This document shows, piece by piece, positions 16,751 through 24,592 of a stretch of 53,401 nucleotides of DNA; position 1 is the first letter of the stretch; the number at the start of each line of letters is the position of its first letter. Where the stretch lies: contig JANYKT010000148.1 of NCBI GenBank assembly GCA_025358085.1, positions 1 through 53,401 on the forward strand, read 5' to 3'. Under the pieces are notes generated by a model. That model worked only from the letters and a program-made list of their open reading frames with translations. It was not told the origin of the DNA and searched no databases. This DNA is from Deltaproteobacteria bacterium (GTDB taxonomy: Bacteria; Myxococcota; Myxococcia; Myxococcales; 40CM-4-68-19). Both the position numbers and the translations under genes were made by a program.

Positions 16751-18091
16751 CTAGCGTGCGCAGACTTCGGTCAGCAGGCGTTCAATCAAAAGCCGCTGGT
16801 CAGCGCCGCTCTTGAGCGCCTCATCGGCCTCGGCGCAGCGAATCAAGCAGCGGCGCCAGAATCCGCGCGGCTTGCGGCGCGCGCGCTTGTAGCCAAGCCA
16901 GGCGCCGAACGGGTGCGGCACTTTCTGCTTCTTCTCCGACAGCTCCTTCTCTACCGCTGAAAAGAGCTTGCTCTGGTACTCGGTGTAGCTGAGCTCGCGC
17001 GGCCCAGTGTCCGCATAGCGCGCTGAATCGGCAAGCGCCTTGCGCACCGCCGAGGCTACCCCGCCCAGGAAAGGCAGCGCCACCGCGCTCGCGTTTGCCT
17101 TGCGCCGCAGCTCCTCGTGGAAGAGGTGCAGCGCCTTCCCCAGATCGCCGTCGCCGACCGCCTCGCCGAGCGCGAAGAATTCCTCCTCGCGGACCTTTGC
17201 CACCAGCAGCTCGACATCGGCCTTGGTGATCTGCGGCTTCTCGCCAGCGTAGGCCGCGAGCTTCTGCAGCTCGGACGCGATCAGCCGCAGGTCGTCGCCC
17301 AGCCGCATCTTCAGCTCCTGCTCGGCGTCCCTCGCCAGCCGCTTGCCGAGCGGCTTGAGCTCCTCTTCCACAATCGAGGAGATATCGAGCGTGTCGATGG
17401 TGCGGCCCTTGCGCTCGGCGCGCCGCTTGACGTGCGCTCCCGACACCGCCGCAAGCCGGACCAGCGGGTGCTTCGCCGGCAACGTCTCTGCGACCAGGAT
17501 GAGGTGCGTCTTCGGTGGCAACCCGCGCTCGACCGCCTTGACCAGCACCTCCAGATCTTCCGGCGGCGCGGACAGTCCCTGCGCGAGCGCCCAAGCCGAC
17601 AACTCCTGCATCCACGCCTTGTCGGAGTCCTCCGGCGCTGCGCCGACCTCCTTGCGCCACTTCGCCGCCGATGGAGCCGCCTTGGTTCCGAACGCGATCT
17701 CGGCCGCGCCCCAGCCGGTGGGGCGCACCAGTTTGAGCAGCCTCCGGGCAGCATCGCGCTGCCGCTTGCCCTGCCACAGCTCGCGCGCCCGGATGAGCTC
17801 CCGCTCGGCGTCCACCTCGTCGGCAAAGACGTCGGCACCCTCAACCACCACGGCCTTGGGCGCGGCGAACATGGCCACCGTGACCAGGTGCGCGGTGATC
17901 TCGCGCGCGCCCGCGGACGCGTCCATCACAATCAGGTTGAGCCCGCGCTCCTTCTCGGGCACCAGGGCGTCGGCGAGTTCGCGCGCCGAGTGGCGGGCCA
18001 GATATTCGTCGCCTTCGAAGAGGTAGACCGGCAGCCCCGCGCCGTGGCGCGCAGCCTCGAGCAGCTCAACCAATCCGGCCAGCTCAGCCAT
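16751..18091 (-). CDS. holA: DNA polymerase III subunit delta
   Basis: A 446-residue clamp-loader subunit that opens the beta sliding clamp. It shows the delta-type N-terminal start (GLPVYLFEGDEYLARHSARELADAL), the PPKTHLILVAETLPAKHPL strand and the C-terminal helical collar with LRLIASELQKLAAYAGEKPQITKADVELLV. It is some 100 residues longer than E. coli HolA; the extra part is a Lys/Arg/Trp-containing insert at about residues 95-175. The ATG at 18091, with an AAGGG site, overlaps the holB stop by 8 bp. Adjacency to holB supports the call. Confidence 0.88.
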   Translation of the reverse strand: MAELAGLVELLEAARHGAGLPVYLFEGDEYLARHSARELADALVPEKERGLNLIVMDASAGAREITAHLVTVAMFAAPKAVVVEGADVFADEVDAERELIRARELWQGKRQRDAARRLLKLVRPTGWGAAEIAFGTKAAPSAAKWRKEVGAAPEDSDKAWMQELSAWALAQGLSAPPEDLEVLVKAVERGLPPKTHLILVAETLPAKHPLVRLAAVSGAHVKRRAERKGRTIDTLDISSIVEEELKPLGKRLARDAEQELKMRLGDDLRLIASELQKLAAYAGEKPQITKADVELLVAKVREEEFFALGEAVGDGDLGKALHLFHEELRRKANASAVALPFLGGVASAVRKALADSARYADTGPRELSYTEYQSKLFSAVEKELSEKKQKVPHPFGAWLGYKRARRKPRGFWRRCLIRCAEADEALKSGADQRLLIERLLTEVCAR

Positions 18092-19136
18092 GCGCATTTC
18101 CCTTTTGGCCGGACGCACGCAGCTCGCGTGCTCCCAAAAACAGCCGCTCCAGCTGCAGCCGGCCGTTGCCGTTCTGACCCAGCGCCTCGATGACCCGGGC
18201 GCAGAGGCCCGCTTGCGACAAGAGAGTGGTGGGCGGCAGTCGCGCTCCCAGCTGCGCCGCGGTGTCGAACAGGTCGCGCGCTTCCAGCAGCTGCCGCGGC
18301 GCGCCCGCCTGCGCTACCAGGACATCGCGTGTCCAGGCTTCGATGGCCACCGCGACCAGCGCAGCCGCATCGCGCTCGCTGTGCTCGGCGGCGAGGTCCA
18401 GCGCGTCGCGCTCGTCGGGCGCAGCCAGCGCGCGCTCGAACGCCTCGATCAGGCTTCGGCGCTCGCCGGGATCGGACAGCGCCTGCGAGAAACTGCCCTG
18501 TGCCCGCGCCGCCCGCTCGCGCGCTTCGGGCTCCGCGACGCCGTCGCGCACGAGCCGCCGGTAGATGAGTTCTTCGGACACCGGCCCCAGCTGCACCCGC
18601 GCGCACCGCGAGCGGATGGTCGGCAAGAGCGCATCGGGGTTGGCCGAGATGAGCAGGAAGGTGGTCGCGGGCGGCGGCTCTTCCAGGGTCTTCAGCAGCG
18701 CGTTCTGGGCGCGCTCGTTCAGCGCGTCGGCCGGCACCAGCGCGGCGATCTTCCGCCTTCCCCGCAGCGCCGCGAACGAAAGCCTCCGCGAGAGGGCCCG
18801 CACCTCGTCGACGCGGATCTCCTTCGACGGCGCCCCCTCGAGGTCGGCCTTGGAGATCAGCCCGCGAGCCACCATTTCGCTCTGCGGCAGGATCCACTGC
18901 ACGTCCGGAAAGCTGCCGCGCGCGATGGCGAGGCAGTGGCCGCAGCGTTCGCACGGCCTGCTGGCAACGTCTTCCGCCTCGCAGTTGGCGGCCTGCGCGA
19001 GCGTCCGCGCAATCAGCTCCTTCCCGGTGCCCGGAGGTCCGGCGAGCAGATAGGCATGGTGCAGCTGGTCGCGCTCGAGCGCCGCGCGCAGGAGTCGCAC
19101 CGGCCGATCCTGTCCCACGATGTCTTCCCACCGCAT
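18084..19136 (-). CDS. holB: DNA polymerase III subunit delta' (clamp-loader AAA+)
   Basis: A 350-residue AAA+ clamp-loader protein. Walker A is GPPGTGKE (about residues 33-40), followed by the zinc module with four cysteines (CEAED...CERCGHC), and the SRC motif appears as SANPDALLPTIRSRCARVQL. The start at 19136 (MRWEDIVGQ) is the canonical beginning; the open frame further upstream (to 19784) is antisense to the lipoprotein gene. Because the Walker A and SRC motifs are both present it may contact ATP, unlike E. coli delta'. It overlaps holA by 8 bp. Confidence 0.9.
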   Translation of the reverse strand: MRWEDIVGQDRPVRLLRAALERDQLHHAYLLAGPPGTGKELIARTLAQAANCEAEDVASRPCERCGHCLAIARGSFPDVQWILPQSEMVARGLISKADLEGAPSKEIRVDEVRALSRRLSFAALRGRRKIAALVPADALNERAQNALLKTLEEPPPATTFLLISANPDALLPTIRSRCARVQLGPVSEELIYRRLVRDGVAEPEARERAARAQGSFSQALSDPGERRSLIEAFERALAAPDERDALDLAAEHSERDAAALVAVAIEAWTRDVLVAQAGAPRQLLEARDLFDTAAQLGARLPPTTLLSQAGLCARVIEALGQNGNGRLQLERLFLGARELRASGQKGNAHG

Positions 19137-19184
19137 GAATCCGTTCTGTACACAGCGTGAACGCTCGATGGCAACGATGATTGT

Positions 19185-19201
19185 TATGCTTGCTATGCTT
19201 G
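19185..19201 (+). promoter_or_regulatory. Tandem TATGCTTG motifs, possible extended -10
   Basis: TATGCTTG occurs twice (19185-19192 and 19194-19201) separated by one base. The second is preceded by TGC, giving the extended -10 pattern TGNTATGCT. A start about 7 bases downstream would fall at or next to the ATG at 19206, and there is no Shine-Dalgarno sequence before that ATG. A leaderless message is therefore possible. No -35 hexamer is convincing. Confidence 0.3.
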
Positions 19202-19205
19202 GTCC

Positions 19206-19799
19206 ATGCTTTCGCTCCAACGATGCTTCCTGCTGCTTCTCGCCTCCGCCGCCTGCGGGCGATCCGACACCTACGTGAATGGTGGATTCTTTCCCACGGA
19301 CGCCTATCCGCCGGTTGTCCTCGACACCGTGCGCAGTTCCATCTCCGGTGAGGTCACCCTCTCCGACGCAAGCGGGCAGCCGTCGGGCAAAAAGCTCGCG
19401 GTAGTGATGATCAGCACGGCGCCGGACCTGTGCAAGAAAATCAAGGCGAACCCAGGCTACTTCCGCACGCCGCCCGAGCCTTTCATCGCGCTGGCACTTT
19501 ACGCGCCGCTCGACAAGTCGGGCACGTTCTACGTCGGCCGCGCCGGAGACGACGGCACCAACGGCGAGGCTTTCACTTCCCCGGGCCCGACCGACGGCGG
19601 GGCCGCCGCACCACTGTTGACAGTGTTCGCGCTGCCCGGTTCGCTGGTGAGCCTGAGCGACTTTGGCCTGCGTGAGCCCGGCAACGCCGATGGCACCCTG
19701 GATCTCTTGTTCGCCAGCCAGTCCGCGATCCCGCAACAGATGTATGGGCACTTCAAGAGCAACACCTGCGACGGTTTCGACCACGTGCTGCTGCCTTGA
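19206..19799 (+). CDS. Putative lipoprotein of unknown function
   Basis: A 197-residue protein with a lipoprotein signal (LSLQRCFLLLLASAAC, lipid-modified Cys at about 17), then a region beginning with an early SSISGEVTLSDASGQPSGKKLAVVMIS stretch that looks like a small beta-sandwich (carboxypeptidase-regulatory or transthyretin-like). Later sequence mentions no catalytic motif. It is divergent from holB. The lack of a ribosome-binding site before the ATG is noted under the promoter entry. Family not recognised. Confidence 0.65.
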   Translation: MLSLQRCFLLLLASAACGRSDTYVNGGFFPTDAYPPVVLDTVRSSISGEVTLSDASGQPSGKKLAVVMISTAPDLCKKIKANPGYFRTPPEPFIALALYAPLDKSGTFYVGRAGDDGTNGEAFTSPGPTDGGAAAPLLTVFALPGSLVSLSDFGLREPGNADGTLDLLFASQSAIPQQMYGHFKSNTCDGFDHVLLP

Positions 19800-19835
19800 C
19801 AGGGCCCAGGTTGCGCTTTACTCAAGCGCTCCCCC

Positions 19836-20519
19836 ATGGCACAGCCCATCACCACCGACCAGCCGGATCGCGCAGCTCCTCCCGCCGCGAGATCTGTCGC
19901 GCGCGACTTCCTTCTGGCGCGGCTGGGTTCGCTCTTCGCCATCCTCCCGCTCGGCGTCTGGTCGGTGAACCACCTCTGGAACCAGTTCGCCGCCTCGAAC
20001 GGTGCTGCGGCCTGGGAGGCTTCGGTCGAAGGCCACCAGAGCACCGCGGGCGCCTTCGTTGTCTTCGTGCTCGTCCTGGGTCCGCTGCTCTGGCACACGG
20101 TCTGGGGCATCTCGCGGATGTTCAGGACGCGTCCGAACACGGACCTCTCGCGCTTGTCTAACATTCGCTATTGGCTGCAGCGTCTGTCGGCCACCGGACT
20201 GCTGCTCTTCCTCGGGGCGCACCTATGGCTGGCCTGGTTCCAACCCCGCTTTATCGGGGGTCACGCCGAACCGTTCACCGGTCTCGCGCACGAGATGCAC
20301 TTCCACGGGCCCACCCTCGCCGTCTATCTGGCCGGAACGCTCGGCATCGCTTACCACCTGGCCAATGGACTCTGGTCCTTCTCCATGGGCTGGGGCCTGG
20401 TGGTCTCCAAGAGCGGGCTCGCCTGGATGGAGCGCATCTCCATGGTGGTCTTCGTGGCGCTGCTCGCCATCGGATGGGCCGCCGTTTACGCGCTGTACTC
20501 GGCGGGATTGAACACCTGA
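19836..20519 (+). CDS. sdhC: Succinate dehydrogenase/fumarate reductase cytochrome b, B-type
   Basis: A 227-residue inner-membrane protein with five hydrophobic helices, matching the Bacillus-type single-subunit di-heme cytochrome b558 that anchors SdhA/SdhB and passes electrons to quinone. Likely haem-ligand histidines are His46 (NHLW), His87 (LWHTVWG), His129 (GAHLWLAW) and His174 (AYHLANGLWSF). The flavoprotein and iron-sulfur genes that normally follow are absent: downstream comes a palindromic repeat and then oppositely oriented genes. The complex must therefore draw its other subunits from elsewhere in the genome. Confidence 0.88.
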   Translation: MAQPITTDQPDRAAPPAARSVARDFLLARLGSLFAILPLGVWSVNHLWNQFAASNGAAAWEASVEGHQSTAGAFVVFVLVLGPLLWHTVWGISRMFRTRPNTDLSRLSNIRYWLQRLSATGLLLFLGAHLWLAWFQPRFIGGHAEPFTGLAHEMHFHGPTLAVYLAGTLGIAYHLANGLWSFSMGWGLVVSKSGLAWMERISMVVFVALLAIGWAAVYALYSAGLNT

Positions 20520-20537
20520 CGCTTGATGCAGCACACA

Positions 20538-20567
20538 GGGGACACCACCGCTTGTAATGGTGTCCCC
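20538..20567. repeat. GGGGACACCA-family palindrome, copy 2
   Basis: GGGGACACCA (20538-20547) and its complement TGGTGTCCCC (20558-20567) flank a 10-nt loop. It sits between the convergent sdhC and dienelactone hydrolase genes and would form a hairpin at the 3' end of either transcript. The arm matches the first ten bases of the copies at 9617 and 42722. Confidence 0.75.
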
Positions 20568-20594
20568 CTGCCGATGGTATCAAGCGTTAGACAG

Positions 20595-21314
20595 CTAGGT
20601 GAGATTGCGGCGGAGGAAGCCCGTGATCTTCGCCCACGCGAGCGTGGCCTGGTCGGCTGAATACATCTCAGGGCGAGTGTCATTGAGGAAGGCGTGGCCG
20701 GCGTCGTAGACGTGCACGTCGCTGTTGGCGGGCGCGGCGCTGCGCAGAGCGTTTACGTCGGCGAGCGGGATGGTTCGGTCGGTGCTGCCGTACACCCCGA
20801 GTACAGGACAGCGAATGCGTGACATCGCGTCCAGGGGATGCTCGGGCCGGAGCTCGCCGAGCGGCGCGGCGTGGCGGAGGGGGCCGTAGCAAGCAACAGC
20901 GGCGTCGAGCCGGCGGCCATCGGCGGCGAGCAGGAGCGAGAGCGACCCGCCCATGCAGAAACCGATCGACCCGAGCTTCTCGCCCGAGACCTGCGCGTGA
21001 TCGAGCGCGGCGCGGAGGTCGCGCACGACCTGCGGATAAGAGGTGCGACCGATGCGGGTTATTACTGAGGGCATGTCGCTGCCGGCGGGCAGCGGGTCGC
21101 GCGCGAAGATCTCCAGAGCGATGGCGCGGAACCCCTCGTGCGCGAGCCGCATCGCCACCGCGCGCACCCAGGGCGTAAGGCCGAACGCCTCGGGAGCGAT
21201 GACGATCAACGGCGCGTCCTGGTCGGGCGGCTCGCAGAGAAACGCGGGCATCATGGCGCCGTCGACCGCGCGCACGTTCAAGTCGTTCTCCCGGATTCCG
21301 GTCTTTTGTCCCAT
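20595..21314 (-). CDS. Dienelactone hydrolase family protein
   Basis: A 239-residue alpha/beta-hydrolase. The catalytic triad is Cys120 in the elbow GSIGFCMGG, Asp179 in YGSTDRT and His207 in DAGHAF, as in carboxymethylenebutenolidase, and Glu42 may be the regulatory Glu. It likely hydrolyses lactone or ester bonds in the cytosol. It is the last gene of a leftward group beginning with the response regulator at 22779; the 12-bp gap to the preceding gene suggests cotranscription. Substrate unknown. Confidence 0.88.
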   Translation of the reverse strand: MGQKTGIRENDLNVRAVDGAMMPAFLCEPPDQDAPLIVIAPEAFGLTPWVRAVAMRLAHEGFRAIALEIFARDPLPAGSDMPSVITRIGRTSYPQVVRDLRAALDHAQVSGEKLGSIGFCMGGSLSLLLAADGRRLDAAVACYGPLRHAAPLGELRPEHPLDAMSRIRCPVLGVYGSTDRTIPLADVNALRSAAPANSDVHVYDAGHAFLNDTRPEMYSADQATLAWAKITGFLRRNLT

Positions 21315-21326
21315 AGCGAAACGCCC

Positions 21327-21851
21327 CTAGTACGGGTGCGGAGTCTTGGTGACGTTCTGCAACAGCACGGTGCCGAGCGGAACGACGAGGTAGAGCGCGG
21401 TGTTGACCGCGACGGCGGTGTCGCGCGAGACGTCGGTCGTGGCGAGGCCGTACCCGACTCCGACCGCCAGCAGCGAAGTGCCGTACGCGCCCAGCGTCGC
21501 CCAGCCGAGGTGCGGATCGTACGAGTCGCTGCCCTTGCCGACGATCCACGAGGTCAGCGCCGCGACGAACGGAGAGAGCACGAAGCAGCCGATGGCGCCG
21601 CCCAGCGCCGCGGTGGATCCGTCGTAGCTCGCGTGGCCGCCACCCACCGTGACGTGGCCCTGCGACAAGAGCGCGGAGCCGATGGCGTTGACTCCGGTGA
21701 ACGCCGCCAGGGAGGCGCCGTATTCGGCCGCGGCCCGCGCGTACTCGGTTGGGGACTCGGCCCGCGCTACCGCGACCTTATCGGCCCTGCTCTGGAACAG
21801 GGCGGCGGGCGGCGCGCAAGTGGACACGAGCGCGAGCAGCAGGAATGTCAT
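21327..21851 (-). CDS. Hypothetical membrane or secreted protein
   Basis: A 174-residue protein with an N-terminal hydrophobic signal (MTFLLLALVSTCAPPAALF) and three or four further weakly hydrophobic Gly/Ala-rich segments (GGAIGCFVLSPFVAALTSWIVG, GAYGTSLLAVGVGYGLA, ALYLVVPLGTVLL). The VSTC at residues of about 9-12 resembles a weak lipobox. No motif identifies a function. It lies 8 bp after the stop of the DUF2127-like gene in the same direction. Confidence 0.6.
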   Translation of the reverse strand: MTFLLLALVSTCAPPAALFQSRADKVAVARAESPTEYARAAAEYGASLAAFTGVNAIGSALLSQGHVTVGGGHASYDGSTAALGGAIGCFVLSPFVAALTSWIVGKGSDSYDPHLGWATLGAYGTSLLAVGVGYGLATTDVSRDTAVAVNTALYLVVPLGTVLLQNVTKTPHPY

Positions 21852-21859
21852 GAGGGACG

Positions 21860-22375
21860 CTAGGGACCGCCCGGCGGCCTGTCAAGCGGCGCGGAAACGA
21901 CTTCATGCTTCTTCACTCCCCGCACCAGATAGACCACCACCGCGAGGTTGAGCAGCAACAGCAAGACACGAATCCAGGTGGGCTTGCAGACGATTTCGAA
22001 CAGCTCCCAGGGCATCAGCGCGCCAGTCGCGAAGACCACCAGCCACGGGGCCCACCATTTCCCGGCGCGGAGCGCGAGGCCCTCGAGGGCGGAAAAGATG
22101 GCGTCCACGAAGGCCCCCGCCGCCGCCACCTCGACATGCCGGGTGGTCGCGGTGACGATCAGCAGCGTCGCAGCCTTCAACGCCCAGGCCCGCGCGGAGT
22201 GCTCGAGGAGCATCTCTGCCGCGGTGGCGGCGCCCGCCTCGGCGCCGCTGAGCAGAAGATAAATCATCAAGACGCCGATCAATGCCTCGGCAACGGCCTT
22301 GAAAAGCTTGTACGCGATGATCGCCTGCAGACCGACCGCGCGCGCGGGAGCAACAGGAATCCTCGCCTCGGTCAC
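21860..22375 (-). CDS. DUF2127-like integral membrane protein
   Basis: A 171-residue protein starting at a GTG whose first four bases (GTGA) overlap the stop codon of the response regulator gene. It contains four hydrophobic helices: LFKAVAEALIGVLMIYLL, ATLLIVTATTRHVEVAAAGAFV, a segment around WAPWLVVFATGALMPWELFEI, and a C-terminal VLLLLLNLAVVVYLV. The initial AYKLFKAVxE segment and the length fit the DUF2127 family (function unknown). The frame is open to 22813, but only the part after the GTG is protein-like. Confidence 0.7.
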   Translation of the reverse strand: MTEARIPVAPARAVGLQAIIAYKLFKAVAEALIGVLMIYLLLSGAEAGAATAAEMLLEHSARAWALKAATLLIVTATTRHVEVAAAGAFVDAIFSALEGLALRAGKWWAPWLVVFATGALMPWELFEIVCKPTWIRVLLLLLNLAVVVYLVRGVKKHEVVSAPLDRPPGGP

Positions 22376-22779
22376 GCGTCGCCTGCTTCGCCGGCGCCCT
22401 CGTCGACGGACTCGGAAACCAGCGACCGGACCACGTCGAGCAATCGCCCGATGTCGAATGGCTTCTCCAGCGAGCGCACGCCCAGCCCGCGCGCGATCTC
22501 GTGGCCATCGGCGGAGCCGGTGGTGAGCACCACGGGCATGGCCGCGAGCGCGCCGCCCGCTTCGCGGAGCGTGCGAACGACCCAGCCACCGTCGGCGTCG
22601 GGCATCATGAAGTCCACCAGCAGCAGCGAAGGCGGCGGTACGGAGGCTTTCGCCAGCGCGACAGCGTGGTGCGCGTCGGGGCATGAGACGACCGAATAGC
22701 CGGACATCTCCAGCAGGTCCTGGAGCACGGCGCGGCAGTCGTCGTCGTCCTCGACTACGAGGATGCTTCTCTTCGCCAT
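22372..22779 (-). CDS. CheY-like response regulator receiver protein
   Basis: A 135-residue stand-alone receiver domain. Acidic pocket residues follow ILVVEDDDD, the phosphoacceptor Asp sits in LLLVDFMMPDADG (about residue 57), Thr in VVLTTGSAD and Lys in SLEKPF complete the site. No output domain is present. A 20-residue acidic tail follows. It is the first gene of a leftward operon with the DUF2127-like protein, an unknown membrane protein and a dienelactone hydrolase; no histidine kinase is adjacent, so its partner is an orphan kinase elsewhere. Confidence 0.9.
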   Translation of the reverse strand: MAKRSILVVEDDDDCRAVLQDLLEMSGYSVVSCPDAHHAVALAKASVPPPSLLLVDFMMPDADGGWVVRTLREAGGALAAMPVVLTTGSADGHEIARGLGVRSLEKPFDIGRLLDVVRSLVSESVDEGAGEAGDA

Positions 22780-22865
22780 ACCCGCCTTGGGAACTGATTT
22801 GGAGTCGGGACACTAACCGAGCGGGCTCCGCGGAGCCATTCCTGCGTCGCCAGCCGCAACGTCAA

Positions 22866-23651
22866 CTAACCGCGCAGGCGCGCGGACAGCGCGGCCTCGA
22901 CTGCATCGCAGAGCGAGGGCAGCCCGCCGTCGGCGACGGCGTCAACGCGCAGGCCCAGCTTGTGAGCCTCCTCGGCACAGAGGCGGCCCATGCAGGCAAC
23001 GCGCAGCGCAGGCTGGCCCACGGCTGCGGCTGCGGCAACGACTGCTCCAGCGAGCGCGACGAAGCCGCGCGCGGCGCTCCCGCTGGCGAAGGCAGCGACG
23101 TCGATAGCTCCCGTGTTCAAGAGCGCCAGTACGGACGGGTCGGCGCGCGACGCCGCGACCGTGCGGTAGAGAGCGACCGCGAGCACTCGCGCACCCGCGG
23201 CCTCCAACTGCGCCGGCAGCGCGGAGTTGCCCTCCTCCGCACGCGGAAGGAACACTGTCTTGCCGCGCACCAGCGGCGCGAGCCTGTGGAGCAGCGCATC
23301 GGCACCCGCACCGGAAGAGGGGATGAGCACGTCGGGAAGGCCGAGCGCCGCGGCAGTGGCCTCGCCCACCGCGGCGTAGCGGGCGCCCGGAAATCTGCCT
23401 CGCAGCCGGCGCGCGGCGTGCGGCGATGCGACCACCACGAAGTCGGGATGGCTCGGAAGCTCGAACGCAAGTTCTTCGATGGCGATGCAGGGCATCCGCA
23501 CCGGCTCGAAGCCGCGGGCACGCAGCAGCAGCTCGAGCGGCGCGCAGTCCTGCTCGGCGCGCGTCACCAGCACTTTTTTGGGCCCAGGCGCCTCTCGTTT
23601 CTCCAGCCCGCCTTCACGCGCGCCCTGCTCCCGCGCGCCCCGTTCGGTCAC
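22866..23651 (-). CDS. hemD: Uroporphyrinogen-III synthase
   Basis: A 261-residue protein of the poorly conserved HemD family, cyclising hydroxymethylbilane with inversion of ring D. It shows the VLVTRAEQDCAPLELLLRARGFEPVRMPCIAIE start typical of the family, a VVVASPHAARRL segment, and YRTVAA in the middle hinge. Its GTG overlaps the hemC stop by 4 bp (GTGA), making it the last gene of the haem operon. The first 25 residues are charged and poorly conserved, so a slightly later start is possible. Confidence 0.88.
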   Translation of the reverse strand: MTERGAREQGAREGGLEKREAPGPKKVLVTRAEQDCAPLELLLRARGFEPVRMPCIAIEELAFELPSHPDFVVVASPHAARRLRGRFPGARYAAVGEATAAALGLPDVLIPSSGAGADALLHRLAPLVRGKTVFLPRAEEGNSALPAQLEAAGARVLAVALYRTVAASRADPSVLALLNTGAIDVAAFASGSAARGFVALAGAVVAAAAAVGQPALRVACMGRLCAEEAHKLGLRVDAVADGGLPSLCDAVEAALSARLRG

Positions 23652-24592
23652 AGCAGCGACCGCGCGCCTTGGGCCAGCAGCTGCTCGGCCACCGCGGCAC
23701 CCAGCGCGTCGGGATCCGAGCCGCGCCCCTGCGCGTGGATGAGCCGCGAGCCGCCGTTCTGCGTTCCCCCCAGCACGGCGCGAAGGAAGAGCATTTCGCC
23801 GTCTCCGCTCTCCTCGACTGCGTAGGCTCCGATGGGCACGGTGCAGCCACCCGAGAGCGCCGCCAGAACCGCGCGCTCGGCCCGCACGCAGCGCGAGACG
23901 TGCAAGTTATCGAGCGCCGCCACTGTCGCGCTCTGGCCGAAGACCTCGATGGCGAGCGCGCCCTGCCCCGCGGCCGGCAGTGACAATTCGACCGACAGGA
24001 CCTCCGTCACCTGGTCTTCAAGCCCCAGCCTTCGCAACCCCGCCAGGGCGAGGACCACCGCATCGAGCGGCCCCTGCGGATCTCCATCGGCGGGCCGGGT
24101 CTGGACTCCACCGCGCTCGACCTGGGCGCCAGTGGCGCGCGCGAGCCGCGTCGCAACGTTTCCGCGCACCGGAACAATGACCAGATCCGGCCTCTGCGCA
24201 AGCAGCTGGTGCGCTCGGCGCAGGGAGCTCGTGCCCACGCGCGCTCTCCGCGGCAAGTTGGCGAAAGTGAGCGCGCGCGGCGCCACCAGCGCATCGCGCG
24301 GGTCCTCGCGCTGCGGAAAAGCTTCGAGCGTGAATCCTTCCGGCAACGCAAACGGCACGTCCTTCGCGCTGTGCACCGCCAGGTCGGCGCGCCCGTCCTG
24401 CAGCGCTTCCTCCAGCTCTTTGACAAAGAGGCCCTTGCCGCCGACTTCCGCGAGCGGCCGGTCGAGGATGCGATCGCCCTCGCTGACGATGCGTACCTGC
24501 TCGCTCTCATGGCCGCGCGCCTTGAGCAGCGCCTGGACGCGGTCGGCCTGCCAGAGCGCGAGCGGACTCTTCCGGGTGGCGATGCGGAGCAT
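23648..24592 (-). CDS. hemC: Hydroxymethylbilane synthase (porphobilinogen deaminase)
   Basis: A 314-residue enzyme polymerising four porphobilinogen molecules. Motifs include IATRKSPLALWQA at the N-terminus, the HSAKDVP catalytic region, RRAHQL arginines, and the LSGGCTVPIGAYA loop where Cys250 carries the dipyrromethane cofactor. Compared with the usual NVxTRLxKLDxGxxDAxxLA segment there is a Gly/Arg/Pro-rich insertion of roughly 15-18 residues at about 157-175, in the domain-2 surface. The ATG overlaps the hemA stop by one base (TGATG). Confidence 0.93.
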   Translation of the reverse strand: MLRIATRKSPLALWQADRVQALLKARGHESEQVRIVSEGDRILDRPLAEVGGKGLFVKELEEALQDGRADLAVHSAKDVPFALPEGFTLEAFPQREDPRDALVAPRALTFANLPRRARVGTSSLRRAHQLLAQRPDLVIVPVRGNVATRLARATGAQVERGGVQTRPADGDPQGPLDAVVLALAGLRRLGLEDQVTEVLSVELSLPAAGQGALAIEVFGQSATVAALDNLHVSRCVRAERAVLAALSGGCTVPIGAYAVEESGDGEMLFLRAVLGGTQNGGSRLIHAQGRGSDPDALGAAVAEQLLAQGARSLL

